Source: Dehalococcoidia bacterium UBA3254 (GTDB lineage: Bacteria; Chloroflexota; Dehalococcoidia; Dehalococcoidales; UBA3254). From it: a stretch of 12,284 bases of DNA. A program made the position numbers and the translations under genes. Of the stretch, positions 1 to 5,038 are shown piece after piece. The notes under the pieces were generated by a model that saw nothing but the letters and a program-made list of their open reading frames with translations, was not told the DNA's origin and did not search any database. The DNA is taken from assembly GCA_002362735.1 (NCBI GenBank), contig DEUU01000411.1:16051-28334 (forward strand). Direction: 5' to 3'. Each line of letters opens with the position of its first letter. Within the stretch, counting starts at the first letter, position 1.

Positions 1-24
1 GTTCGAATCTCGTCTCCCGCTCCA
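1..24 (+). tRNA. 3' end of a tRNA, probably tRNA-Gly (partial, cut by left edge)
   Basis: The window opens inside the T arm of a tRNA. Base 1 closes the T stem, the T loop TTCGAAT is at 2-8, the 3' T strand CTCGT at 9-13, the acceptor strand CTCCCGC at 14-20, the discriminator T at 21 and CCA at 22-24. A U discriminator with a GCGGGAG/CTCCCGC acceptor stem fits tRNA-Gly. The related copy at 4840-4889 carries a CCC anticodon, which agrees. The T loop here is canonical whereas the other copy is mutated, so this is probably the working gene. The 5' part lies outside the window, so the isoacceptor is inferred. Confidence 0.8.
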
Positions 25-25
25 T
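1..25 (+). repeat. Left attachment site of the integrated island (direct repeat, attL)
   Basis: These 25 bases recur at 4866-4890 with a single mismatch (G5 against T4870). The shared segment is a tRNA 3' end, the usual target of tyrosine recombinases. The repeat may extend leftwards beyond the window edge, since the right copy keeps tRNA-like sequence back to 4840. Just after it, CCGCTCCA of the acceptor end (17-24) is repeated once more at 26-33. Confidence 0.75.
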
Positions 26-33
26 CCGCTCCA

Positions 34-53
34 CAGGAGCAGTGCTGCCCCTG
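34..53 (+). terminator. Hairpin just downstream of the tRNA
   Basis: CAGGAGCAG (34-42) and CTGCCCCTG (45-53) form a nine-position inverted repeat with one A/C mismatch and only two bases between the arms. It lies ten bases after the tRNA CCA and could help end or process the tRNA transcript. No T tract follows directly, so the terminator reading is weak. Confidence 0.3.
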
Positions 54-150
54 CTAATATCGTTTCTAGTATTTCGATTTAAATGGTTTTTATTATTTTT
101 CATATTATTGATTTTCTCCATCGGTATCATTAACTTCTCTCTATTCTGGG

Positions 151-510
151 CTATTTGCCGGGTTCTATGTTTTTATTTTCTTGTTTGATTTCGGAATTTA
201 TTTCGATTGTCTCCTTTTTAGGTAGATGTTCTTTAATGGTTTTAGGTTCTTCTTTTTTTGTCTCGTCTTTAGCTTTGATTTTGGCCTTGTAATCTTTCTC
301 GATTTTCCCGGCGAGGGGGGTAGTCAACTCCCACTTCTTACCTTTATTGTCTCTGGGATATTCAACCCTTAAAAATGACCTTAATCTTTTTGGCAGAATA
401 TTGAGTTTTTTCGCCAATTCATTAACGCTGACAATTGCCTCTTTTGAGGGTGCTTGGGATTCTTTTTGACTCACTTTTTCCTTTGCTGTGGTCACATTCT
501 TGGTTGTCAT
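151..510 (-). CDS. Small lysine-rich helix-turn-helix protein
   Basis: A 119-residue protein with a predicted helix-turn-helix core at about residues 26-63 (key segment SVNELAKKLNILPKRLRSFL, then YPRD and a conserved-looking KKWEL). It is flanked by polar, lysine- and glutamate-rich tails, with the C-terminal tail (about 70-119) almost all charged. The pattern 'ELAKKL..LPKRLRSFLR..YPR' resembles short DNA-binding domains of Lsr2-tail or excisionase type; no family can be named with certainty. It sits at the tRNA-proximal end of the island and points toward the tRNA. The start ATG (508-510) is supported by GGAGGC at 516-521 on the minus strand. An element-encoded DNA-binding or excisionase-like role is possible but inferred. 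Confidence 0.7.
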   Translation of the reverse strand: MTTKNVTTAKEKVSQKESQAPSKEAIVSVNELAKKLNILPKRLRSFLRVEYPRDNKGKKWELTTPLAGKIEKDYKAKIKAKDETKKEEPKTIKEHLPKKETIEINSEIKQENKNIEPGK

Positions 511-565
511 TTTATGCCTCCAATTTTTCTTTTTGCTTAGCTTTGATTTAGCTTCGCTTGATTTA

Positions 566-594
566 ATTTAAAGAAAAATTTCGCTTTGTCTCAA
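566..594 (-). promoter_or_regulatory. Candidate promoter for the small HTH gene
   Basis: On the minus strand TTGAGA (589-594) is followed by 17 bases and TTAAAT (566-571). This would give a 5' leader of about 50 bases before the ATG at 510. The region is very AT-rich, so chance matches are expected. The leader also repeats a TTGATTTA motif twice (about 543-565). Confidence 0.35.
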
Positions 595-949
595 GGAAAA
601 TTTTTGTGTTTTGAAACAAAGGAATTGAAATTAATTAATTTTAATTTTTGTTTTATTAGTCAATAAAACTACTCGAGGATAAGAATTAAACGGGAAAATG
701 AAAAGTGTGTATTTTTCAAGGCTGCATTTGTGTAAATTAAGTGTATGTGAAAACCCCGAAGACTTGAATACAATACACCCTTTCCCCTTGGGCTCAAGAT
801 ATAAGATAGTTTAACTTAAATCGTTGAATAAGGCATATAATTATTCTAAATATGTTGTATTGGCCTGAATAATAATCAAATTGCTACTCTACGCCTGATT
901 GATTTGCTGCTATTCGTTACCATCTCCTGAGAATTTCCTGAAACCATAC
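595..949. other. Gene-free AT-rich stretch
   Basis: No convincing gene is seen here. The only ATG-started frame of note (698-814, 38 codons) has no good ribosome binding site and no recognisable sequence. The stretch separates the leftward HTH gene from the rightward TetR gene and is rich in A/T runs, for example around 629-660. Confidence 0.4.
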
Positions 950-979
950 TTGACATACATACATTCATGTATGTTAATA
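950..979 (+). promoter_or_regulatory. TetR promoter with AcrR-like operator
   Basis: A TTGACA -35 (950-955) and TTAATA -10 (974-979), 18 bases apart, enclose a perfect inverted repeat: ACATACAT (957-964), TC, ATGTATGT (967-974). The palindrome almost exactly fills the spacer, a placement in which a bound repressor excludes RNA polymerase. From established knowledge, the sequence resembles the AcrR-type operator of enterobacteria (TACATACATT...AATGTATGTA), and the gene just downstream encodes an AcrR-like TetR protein. Negative autoregulation is therefore likely. Confidence 0.75.
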
Positions 980-1000
980 TATATACAAAAGGAGAAGCTT

Positions 1001-1639
1001 ATGCGTAAGACAAAGAAAGAAGCAGCAATTACCCGCAAGAAAATACTCAATGTAGCACTATCAGTTTTCAGTATTAGGGGCTACTCCACCTCTACTCTGG
1101 AAGATATTGCGCGCGAAGCAGGAGTGACTCGGGGCGCTATCTATTGGCACTTTAAAGGTAAAGCTGAGATTTACAACTCACTTCTGCACGAATTCTCTGA
1201 GCGTATTCAATTTATTACTCAGCAAGCGATCTCAGAAGGTGGAACCTTCAAACAATTACTTCGGAGAGTGTTTGTCCGCTTATTGACTATTATAGAAGAT
1301 GACAATGACCTTCGTGCCACCATAGAGATTACTCTTTTTAAAACTGCCATGAACCCGGAGTTGGAACCAAGCCGCAAAGAACAGCTTGAATCATCCAGAA
1401 CACTTATTAACGGCATCACCAATACAATGCAACAAGGTATCGACGCTGGGGAATTACGTAATGATTTAGATCCATCGGATATGGCTCGTTCTTTTTTGGC
1501 GTTACAAAATGGCATCATGTACCAATGGCTTGCTGATCCAGGATATTTTTCCTTAAGGAACACCGCCACGGCTTTAGCTGAAGTATTAATAACCGGAATC
1601 GAAAAACCTCGCCAACCGACAAATAAAACTAAAAGATGA
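1001..1639 (+). CDS. TetR/AcrR-family transcriptional repressor
   Basis: A 212-residue TetR-family repressor. The N-terminal helix-turn-helix occupies about residues 15-55, with the classic pattern STSTLEDIAREAGVTRGAIYWHF at 29-51. The rest is an all-helical ligand-binding domain whose C-terminal part (QNGIMYQWLADPGYFSL) resembles the AcrR/TtgR branch that senses hydrophobic drugs. The open frame runs back to 899, but the ATG at 1001 is chosen because AAAAGGAG (987-994) lies six bases before it and the promoter (950-979) overlaps the longer version. The palindromic operator upstream suggests autorepression. A small membrane protein gene follows 73 bases downstream and is probably cotranscribed. 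No RND or MFS pump gene is adjacent, unlike typical AcrR relatives. The ligand is unknown. Confidence 0.93.
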   Translation: MRKTKKEAAITRKKILNVALSVFSIRGYSTSTLEDIAREAGVTRGAIYWHFKGKAEIYNSLLHEFSERIQFITQQAISEGGTFKQLLRRVFVRLLTIIEDDNDLRATIEITLFKTAMNPELEPSRKEQLESSRTLINGITNTMQQGIDAGELRNDLDPSDMARSFLALQNGIMYQWLADPGYFSLRNTATALAEVLITGIEKPRQPTNKTKR

Positions 1640-1712
1640 TTCAACACGTTTAGACTCAAGGAAGGATGAATAAACATATATGGTTTAAAGAAATATATTG
1701 AGGAGGATTACA

Positions 1713-1919
1713 ATGAATAAACTTCCTATTAGAGCATTCATCATCTTTGCTACCTTGGCAGCTACCGGCGTAGTGTTGGCTTCAATTTCAGGTAATATCT
1801 TTTACGGATTCCAGCAACTTGTGATGCTTAATATTGGGAGTGCGCTCTTCGCTGGCAGCCTAGCATTCTTCTTGTTAGAGATGTTTCGCTGGGACAGAGA
1901 ACGAAACGCATCGAAATAA
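1713..1919 (+). CDS. Small two-helix membrane protein
   Basis: A 68-residue protein with two hydrophobic segments (about residues 9-28 and 37-60) and a charged end (FRWDRERNASK), which predicts a membrane hairpin with a cytoplasmic C terminus. The ATG at 1713 is preferred to an in-frame upstream start at 1698 because GAGGAGG (1700-1706) is spaced correctly before it. It lies 73 bases after the TetR gene in the same direction with no visible terminator between them, so it is probably part of that regulator's operon and under the same operator. No family is recognised. It may be a small transporter accessory or stress protein, but there is no direct evidence. Confidence 0.75.
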   Translation: MNKLPIRAFIIFATLAATGVVLASISGNIFYGFQQLVMLNIGSALFAGSLAFFLLEMFRWDRERNASK

Positions 1920-2042
1920 CCAGCAGTTGCCATTGGATATCCAGCGGATTAGTCTATTGGCAGAAAAGATTCAGTCTCATAAAGATCAAATCGCGTGATG
2001 ACAGGCTTCATTCAATTTTAATTCTTCAGCGAATAATACCTA

Positions 2043-2071
2043 TTGAAAAGTATAACCTTCTAGCATAAAAT
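2043..2071 (+). promoter_or_regulatory. Promoter of the SnoaL-like gene
   Basis: TTGAAA (2043-2048) and TAAAAT (2066-2071) are separated by exactly 17 bases, a near-consensus sigma-70-type promoter. It gives a leader of about 34 bases ahead of the ATG at 2112. The gene therefore appears to be transcribed independently of the TetR operon. Confidence 0.6.
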
Positions 2072-2111
2072 TAGGTAAAGTCTTAAGAAATAGTTAAGGA
2101 GGGATAATTCT

Positions 2112-2537
2112 ATGTCTATCCAAGAAAACAAGGAACTTATCCGCCGATATTATGGCTTAGATGCTACTTCAGATCCAGATTTAAAACATTATGATGAAAT
2201 TCATGCACCCGAATATCAAGCTCACGGTGTTATGGGTGACATGAATCTGGCACAATCTAAACAATCCAATCAGGCTATCTTTGCAGCCTTCCCTGACTTT
2301 AGATTTACAGTTGAGGATATGCTTGCGGAGGGTGATAAAGTAACAATCAGATATTTCGCTACGGGTACTCATCAGGGGCCATTTATGGGGATAGCTCCAA
2401 CAGGTAAAAAAATAATTCTTAAAGGCATTAGTATTTATAAAATAGCTAATGGAAAGCTGGTTGAGAGTTGGGGTGCTTATGACAGAATGAGCCTGATGCA
2501 GCAATTAGGAGCTATTCCTCAACTAGGGAAAAATTAA
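2112..2537 (+). CDS. SnoaL-like (ester cyclase family) protein
   Basis: A 141-residue protein of the SnoaL-like family, NTF2-fold proteins that include polyketide cyclases but also many uncharacterised members. Seen in the sequence: an N-terminal helix ending in RRYYG, the segment FPDFRFTVEDMLAEGDKV (about 60-77), the strand motif GTHQGPFMGIAPTGK (85-99) and the closing GKLVESWGAYD with Asp124 near the place of the catalytic acid in SnoaL. Full length for the family. The start ATG is backed by AAGGAGGG (2096-2103). No polyketide synthase is nearby, so the substrate is unknown; turnover or binding of a small hydrophobic molecule is a reasonable guess. An ABM-fold protein, another family common around polyketide genes, sits in the same island. 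Confidence 0.85.
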   Translation: MSIQENKELIRRYYGLDATSDPDLKHYDEIHAPEYQAHGVMGDMNLAQSKQSNQAIFAAFPDFRFTVEDMLAEGDKVTIRYFATGTHQGPFMGIAPTGKKIILKGISIYKIANGKLVESWGAYDRMSLMQQLGAIPQLGKN

Positions 2538-2739
2538 TTTACCTTTTTCATTATTTTGAATTAAACACAAAAACCCCTAATTGAATTATTAAATCTTAAT
2601 CCGTTTATCGATCTCATGTTCACTAACGGCTTAATGATCTTCCGTTATTTATGTTAGGCTGATTGATAATCTTATCGGTAAAAACGATACTCCAATATAA
2701 ACTAACCGGCTATATTTATATAAAGGAGGGGTAAGTCAG

Positions 2740-2979
2740 ATGGCGGAAATTTCGAAGAATTTGCACACTTTGGTATTTGGAAGACCTAAATGGAGAGCGC
2801 AAGTATCGATAGTTTCCGACTGGATAGGCACAATCTGCGTGGTAATAGGTATTGTCAGCGATGTCATTAATCGAGTTATAGGCCTAGAGCCCACTAACTG
2901 GTTTTTATTGGGGATAGCATTTTTTATTGCGGGTTTTTGGAAATGGGCAATGGCTTATACCGGAATAAAAAAGGAATAA
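2740..2979 (+). CDS. Small two-helix membrane protein
   Basis: A 79-residue protein with a short soluble N terminus and two predicted membrane helices (about residues 24-48 and 52-72), ending in YTGIKKE. The start is well supported by AAAGGAGGGG (2722-2731) eight bases before the ATG. A possible promoter, TTGATA (2663-2668) with GATACT (2686-2691) 17 bases on, lies upstream but is weak. A hairpin followed by T residues about 50 bases after the stop codon (3030-3080) could end the transcript. No family is recognised, and it shows no clear similarity to the other small membrane proteins of the island. Confidence 0.7.
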   Translation: MAEISKNLHTLVFGRPKWRAQVSIVSDWIGTICVVIGIVSDVINRVIGLEPTNWFLLGIAFFIAGFWKWAMAYTGIKKE

Positions 2980-3001
2980 AAGTACTTAGTTAAATCTTAT
3001 T

Positions 3002-3080
3002 CGGCATACAAATCTCTGTTTCGCCATAGAATAGCGGATAAGCGATGATCAGAAATTGATATAAGTTTGTCCGCTATTTT
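3002..3080 (+). repeat. 79-bp island repeat, copy 1
   Basis: This segment matches 3467-3545 in length, at both ends and in its hairpin. Both start CGGC(A/T)TACA and share most of the next bases (GTTTC, then GCGGATA), and both end in CCGCTATTTT. The first 20 positions agree at 16. The copies differ most in the hairpin loop and flanks. Confidence 0.55.
3030..3080 (+). terminator. Hairpin terminator after the 79-residue membrane protein gene
   Basis: AATAGCGGA (3030-3038) pairs perfectly with TCCGCTATT (3070-3078). The stem continues inward to 3043/3065 with wobble pairs, and TATTTT closes the 3' side. It lies 50 bases after the stop at 2979 and is oriented for rightward transcription. Confidence 0.5.
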
Positions 3081-3102
3081 CATGAGTATTTCTTAAAAGA
3101 GG

Positions 3103-3348
3103 TTAATCATTCTCAGCTTTTGGGGAAAAATAGTAAGTTTTTGCTTTGATAGCGACTTTGTATATAATTCTGGATTCATTTAATTGGTTCAATCTAATTT
3201 CGAATTGGTTTATTAAATCCTGATTCGCATATAATTGGTCTTCGGTTTTTGGTAAAAGATCAATTAATGAATAGAATCTGTAGGGTTTTCTATTAATTCG
3301 GGATAATATCCTCTTGTCTTCTCTATCAAAGCTGTCAAAAGCCTTCAT
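3103..3348 (-). CDS. Hypothetical protein, possibly winged-helix-like
   Basis: An 81-residue soluble, basic protein beginning MKAFDSFDREDKRILSRIN. The frame opens four codons earlier (3360), but the Met at 3346-3348 is preferred because GGAGGT sits just before it on the minus strand. The layout (helices with LIDLLPKT and LINQFEIRLNQL, then short strands VAIKAKTYYFSPK at the end) is what a small winged-helix domain would look like, yet no family motif is convincing. It stands alone, flanked on each side by one copy of the 79-bp hairpin repeat. The function is unknown. Confidence 0.6.
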   Translation of the reverse strand: MKAFDSFDREDKRILSRINRKPYRFYSLIDLLPKTEDQLYANQDLINQFEIRLNQLNESRIIYKVAIKAKTYYFSPKAEND

Positions 3349-3466
3349 ATCCACCTCCATAGAAATTCAGTTAATAAGAAGCAGATATGATTAAACTAGC
3401 ATGATGAGGATATTAACTCTAGGGGGAAATTACCTAAAAGGACTAAGTAATTCTGACTATATTAAC

Positions 3467-3545
3467 CGGCTTACAGATATCAGTTTCTCCGTTAGTATTG
3501 CGGATAGTTATAGCCAGGAATGGCTTCTAACTTATCCGCTATTTT
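3467..3545 (+). repeat. 79-bp island repeat, copy 2
   Basis: Second copy of the element at 3002-3080, about 465 bases downstream and in the same orientation. It has the same length, related ends and the same GCGGATA ... TATCCGCTATTTT hairpin arms, with a different loop. The two copies bracket the small gene at 3103-3348. Confidence 0.55.
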
Positions 3546-3546
3546 T
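3500..3546 (+). terminator. Strong hairpin with T tract inside repeat copy 2
   Basis: GCGGATA (3500-3506) pairs with TATCCGC (3533-3539), GTTA (3507-3510) with TAAC (3528-3531) and AGCCA (3512-3516) with TGGCT (3521-3525) around a GGAA loop. TATTTTT follows. By form it is a rho-independent terminator for rightward transcription, but the nearest genes on both sides are leftward. It may therefore mark the repeat itself or block read-through into their antisense strand. Confidence 0.45.
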
Positions 3547-3581
3547 ACAAGAATTGGTATCATAATTGAGAGTAGAATCGA

Positions 3582-4004
3582 TTAACGTTCAGGGTTAATG
3601 AGAAGTTCATTTTTTATTCTAAGAAACCTGAAAGCATACAAATAGACACCTATCACACTGAAGATAACAAGTATGAGAGGAATTACAACACCGACCAAAG
3701 TTATAAATAGATCTCTATATGCTATTTGGGAAGGTAACCAGTTATTAAGCCATAATTGAGCAATACTGCTAGCGATATAAATAAACAGATAAGCTCTCCA
3801 AAAGTAAACCCCAGATTTCCAGACCCTCCATCGATGAGCATAGCCTAAAATGGCAAAGATGGCAGGAATATAGATGATGGAAAAAAACATATCTTTTGCT
3901 GGTACTACTCTTCCATAAATAAAATCTGATATTATTCCTGAGATACCTATAACCAAGAATAACCAGGCATAGACTATCCAGAATATTCTCCAGAATCTTT
4001 TCAC
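3582..4004 (-). CDS. Four-helix integral membrane protein, GTG start
   Basis: A 140-residue hydrophobic protein with four predicted membrane helices (about residues 5-27, 40-56, 66-88 and 98-127) and a charged tail FLRIKNELLINPER. Basic residues in the loop between helices 2 and 3 (HRWRVWKS) suggest that loop is cytoplasmic. The start codon is GTG (4002-4004). No real Shine-Dalgarno sequence precedes it, and the near-consensus promoter at 4011-4039 predicts that transcription begins at or within a few bases of this codon, so the mRNA is probably leaderless. No family is recognised, and no partner gene is adjacent. Confidence 0.7.
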   Translation of the reverse strand: MKRFWRIFWIVYAWLFLVIGISGIISDFIYGRVVPAKDMFFSIIYIPAIFAILGYAHRWRVWKSGVYFWRAYLFIYIASSIAQLWLNNWLPSQIAYRDLFITLVGVVIPLILVIFSVIGVYLYAFRFLRIKNELLINPER

Positions 4005-4010
4005 AGCCTA

Positions 4011-4039
4011 AATTTATTCCAAAGAATAATGGGTGTCAA
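4011..4039 (-). promoter_or_regulatory. Promoter giving a leaderless mRNA
   Basis: On the minus strand a consensus TTGACA (4034-4039) is followed by 17 bases and TAAATT (4011-4016). A start site about seven bases past the -10 falls at about 4004, the first base of the GTG start codon. Both hexamers and the spacing are good for the region. Confidence 0.6.
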
Positions 4040-4235
4040 TGGTTGTTTCCCACTACCTCTAAATCTTGATAGATTTACAGATTTCAGCTCACCAACCGCA
4101 AATGTAACGAACGATTGAAGCATTTTAACTAACTGTACTTTGATAGAATAAAAATAGGTCTTAAGCAAAAGGCAGTAATTAGAGGAGAAAAATTATTTTG
4201 CACGAGTATCAACAATTTTTGGTAAACCGGAGCGA

Positions 4236-4487
4236 ATGGAAGATGGGATACGTAAATACAGAGAACAGGTAATACCTTCTGTCAAGAAGATGCCAGGATT
4301 TAAGCAAGCGATGATTATGGTTGACCGGAAAAGCGGAAAGAGTGTTGGAATAACATTTTGGGACACGGAAAAGAATCTACAAGATAGTTCTTTAGCAGCT
4401 AATAAGCTACGGGCGAATGCAGCGCAGAGCACTGGATCGGCTCAAAAACCTATAGTGGAAATTTACGAAGTTGCCGTTCAATCCTAA
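4236..4487 (+). CDS. ABM-fold (antibiotic biosynthesis monooxygenase-like) protein, 5' end damaged
   Basis: From the ATG at 4236 the frame gives 83 residues (MEDGIRKYREQVIPSVKKMP ... PIVEIYEVAVQS). This looks like an ABM/dimeric alpha-beta barrel domain: helix, then GFKQAMIMVDRKSGKSVGITFWDTE, then a last strand. The first strand of such proteins is missing from that start. It is present in frame just upstream as ARVSTIFGKPER (4200-4235), behind AGAGGAG (4181-4187), but no ATG, GTG or TTG opens it. The bases ATTTTGCA there are exactly ATGTTTGCA less one G, so a single deletion may have destroyed the start. Either translation begins weakly at 4236 or the gene is dead. Its stop is one base from the end of the integrase remnant. 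A catalytic role cannot be claimed. Confidence 0.65.
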   Translation: MEDGIRKYREQVIPSVKKMPGFKQAMIMVDRKSGKSVGITFWDTEKNLQDSSLAANKLRANAAQSTGSAQKPIVEIYEVAVQS

Positions 4488-4839
4488 TTTAGATTTGAGG
4501 CATATTTTTATGGTGAGTTAGCACCCATCTAAAGACAGATTCTTTATATACAGCCTGAAATACTTCTCCGCTTTTGGAAATTATCTGAAGGCGAGTGCCA
4601 TAATTTTCAGGGTCTAACTTGTCAATTTGATCAGGAAAACCGGATCGCCTAGCAAACCAGATAAAATGTTTTATCACTTCTTCATATTTATGTAGAGTTT
4701 TTGGAGATTTATTTTCACAGCGGCAATTTAATAAATAGCCTTTGGCAACGGATTCGAGAGAAATGGCTGCATTATTAGATTTTGAAGTTATGTTCTCGCC
4801 TAAATGATTTTGTTGCGAGTTATATTCAAAACTCGAGAA

Positions 4840-4889
4840 CTTTCTTCCCAAGGAGGAAGTCGCGAGTTCTAATCTCGTCTCCCGCTCCA
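4840..4889 (+). pseudogene. tRNA-Gly(CCC) 3'-half remnant
   Basis: The anticodon stem CTTTC/GGAGG (4840-4844, 4852-4856) encloses the loop TTCCCAA with anticodon CCC (4847-4849). Then come a five-base variable loop, the T stem GCGAG/CTCGT with loop TTCTAAT, the acceptor strand CTCCCGC, discriminator T and CCA (4887-4889). The invariant purine of the T loop is replaced by T, and the sequence upstream (about 4815-4839) does not fold into a proper D arm or acceptor strand. It is therefore a partial copy, not a gene. Confidence 0.75.
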
Positions 4890-4890
4890 T
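4866..4890 (+). repeat. Right attachment site (direct repeat, attR)
   Basis: 24 of 25 bases match 1-25. It lies within the tRNA-Gly remnant and overlaps the first codons of the integrase fragment. Sequence beyond it is more GC-balanced chromosomal sequence starting with the GTPase gene. The recombination core probably extends left to about 4840, but this cannot be confirmed because the corresponding part of the left tRNA is outside the window. Confidence 0.75.
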
Positions 4891-5038
4891 CTTTTCGCCA
4901 AAAAATATTCTCTCCGTATTTTTACGTCCGTTATTTACGCTTAAACATGGGATTTTTTCATCTTGATCTTTGAAACAATTATGAATATGCTTTAACTAGG
5001 ACAGAAATCTTACTATCTAATGAAAAGGTTGGGACGTA

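Larger units (their letters stand above)
1..4890. mobile_element. Decayed integrative island inserted at tRNA-Gly
   Basis: The island is delimited by a tRNA 3'-end direct repeat at 1-25 and 4866-4890. An integrase remnant begins on the right-hand repeat and points inward. The interior is visibly more AT-rich than the sequence to the right and carries only short accessory genes: regulators, small membrane proteins, a SnoaL-like protein, an ABM-like protein and hypotheticals. No replication, conjugation, phage structural or toxin-antitoxin gene is recognisable. The integrase lacks its catalytic domain, so the element is probably not mobile on its own. Whether all the genes arrived together cannot be told from this sequence. 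Confidence 0.65.
4489..4890 (-). pseudogene. Tyrosine recombinase (integrase), N-terminal fragment only
   Basis: The reading frame begins on the tRNA-Gly copy itself (MERETRLELATSSLGRKFS is the reverse strand of the tRNA 3' half), a known habit of tRNA-targeting integrases. It continues into a SAM-like core-binding domain at about residues 43-133, with SPKTLHKYEEVIKHFIWFA as the recognisable signature. It then stops at residue 133. The catalytic domain (R...HxxR...Y) that should follow, some 180 or more residues, is absent. The next sequence is the 3' end of the ABM-like gene on the other strand, so a deletion or replacement removed it. The true start may lie downstream of the tRNA part. It is the probable former integrase of this island. 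Confidence 0.75.

Noticed and set aside
1..24. tRNA-Leu or tRNA-Ser with a long variable arm
   Set aside because: The CTTCC/GGAAG pairing seen in the right copy first suggested a long arm, but the U discriminator and the better fold with a TTCCCAA anticodon loop fit tRNA-Gly(CCC).
698..814. 38-codon frame in the 511-1000 gap
   Set aside because: There is no good ribosome binding site and no recognisable sequence, and the surrounding DNA is AT-rich and stop-rich. Not enough to call a gene.
511..1000. CRISPR array or origin of replication in the AT-rich gap
   Set aside because: No regularly spaced repeats, DnaA-box clusters or iterons are visible.
1219..1677. 152-codon frame on the minus strand
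   Set aside because: It lies antisense to the TetR gene, whose family, ribosome binding site and promoter are clear. The translated product has no recognisable motif.
2628..2690. Third copy of the 79-bp repeat upstream of the gene at 2740
   Set aside because: CGGCTTA and CTTATCGG are suggestive, but too many gaps are needed to align it and no hairpin with GCGGATA arms is present.
4815..4889. Complete 75-base tRNA-Gly gene at the right att site
   Set aside because: The length is right and the 3' half folds well, but the 5' acceptor strand GCGAGTT mismatches CTCCCGC at three positions, no D stem forms, and the T loop is mutated. Only the 3' half is supported.
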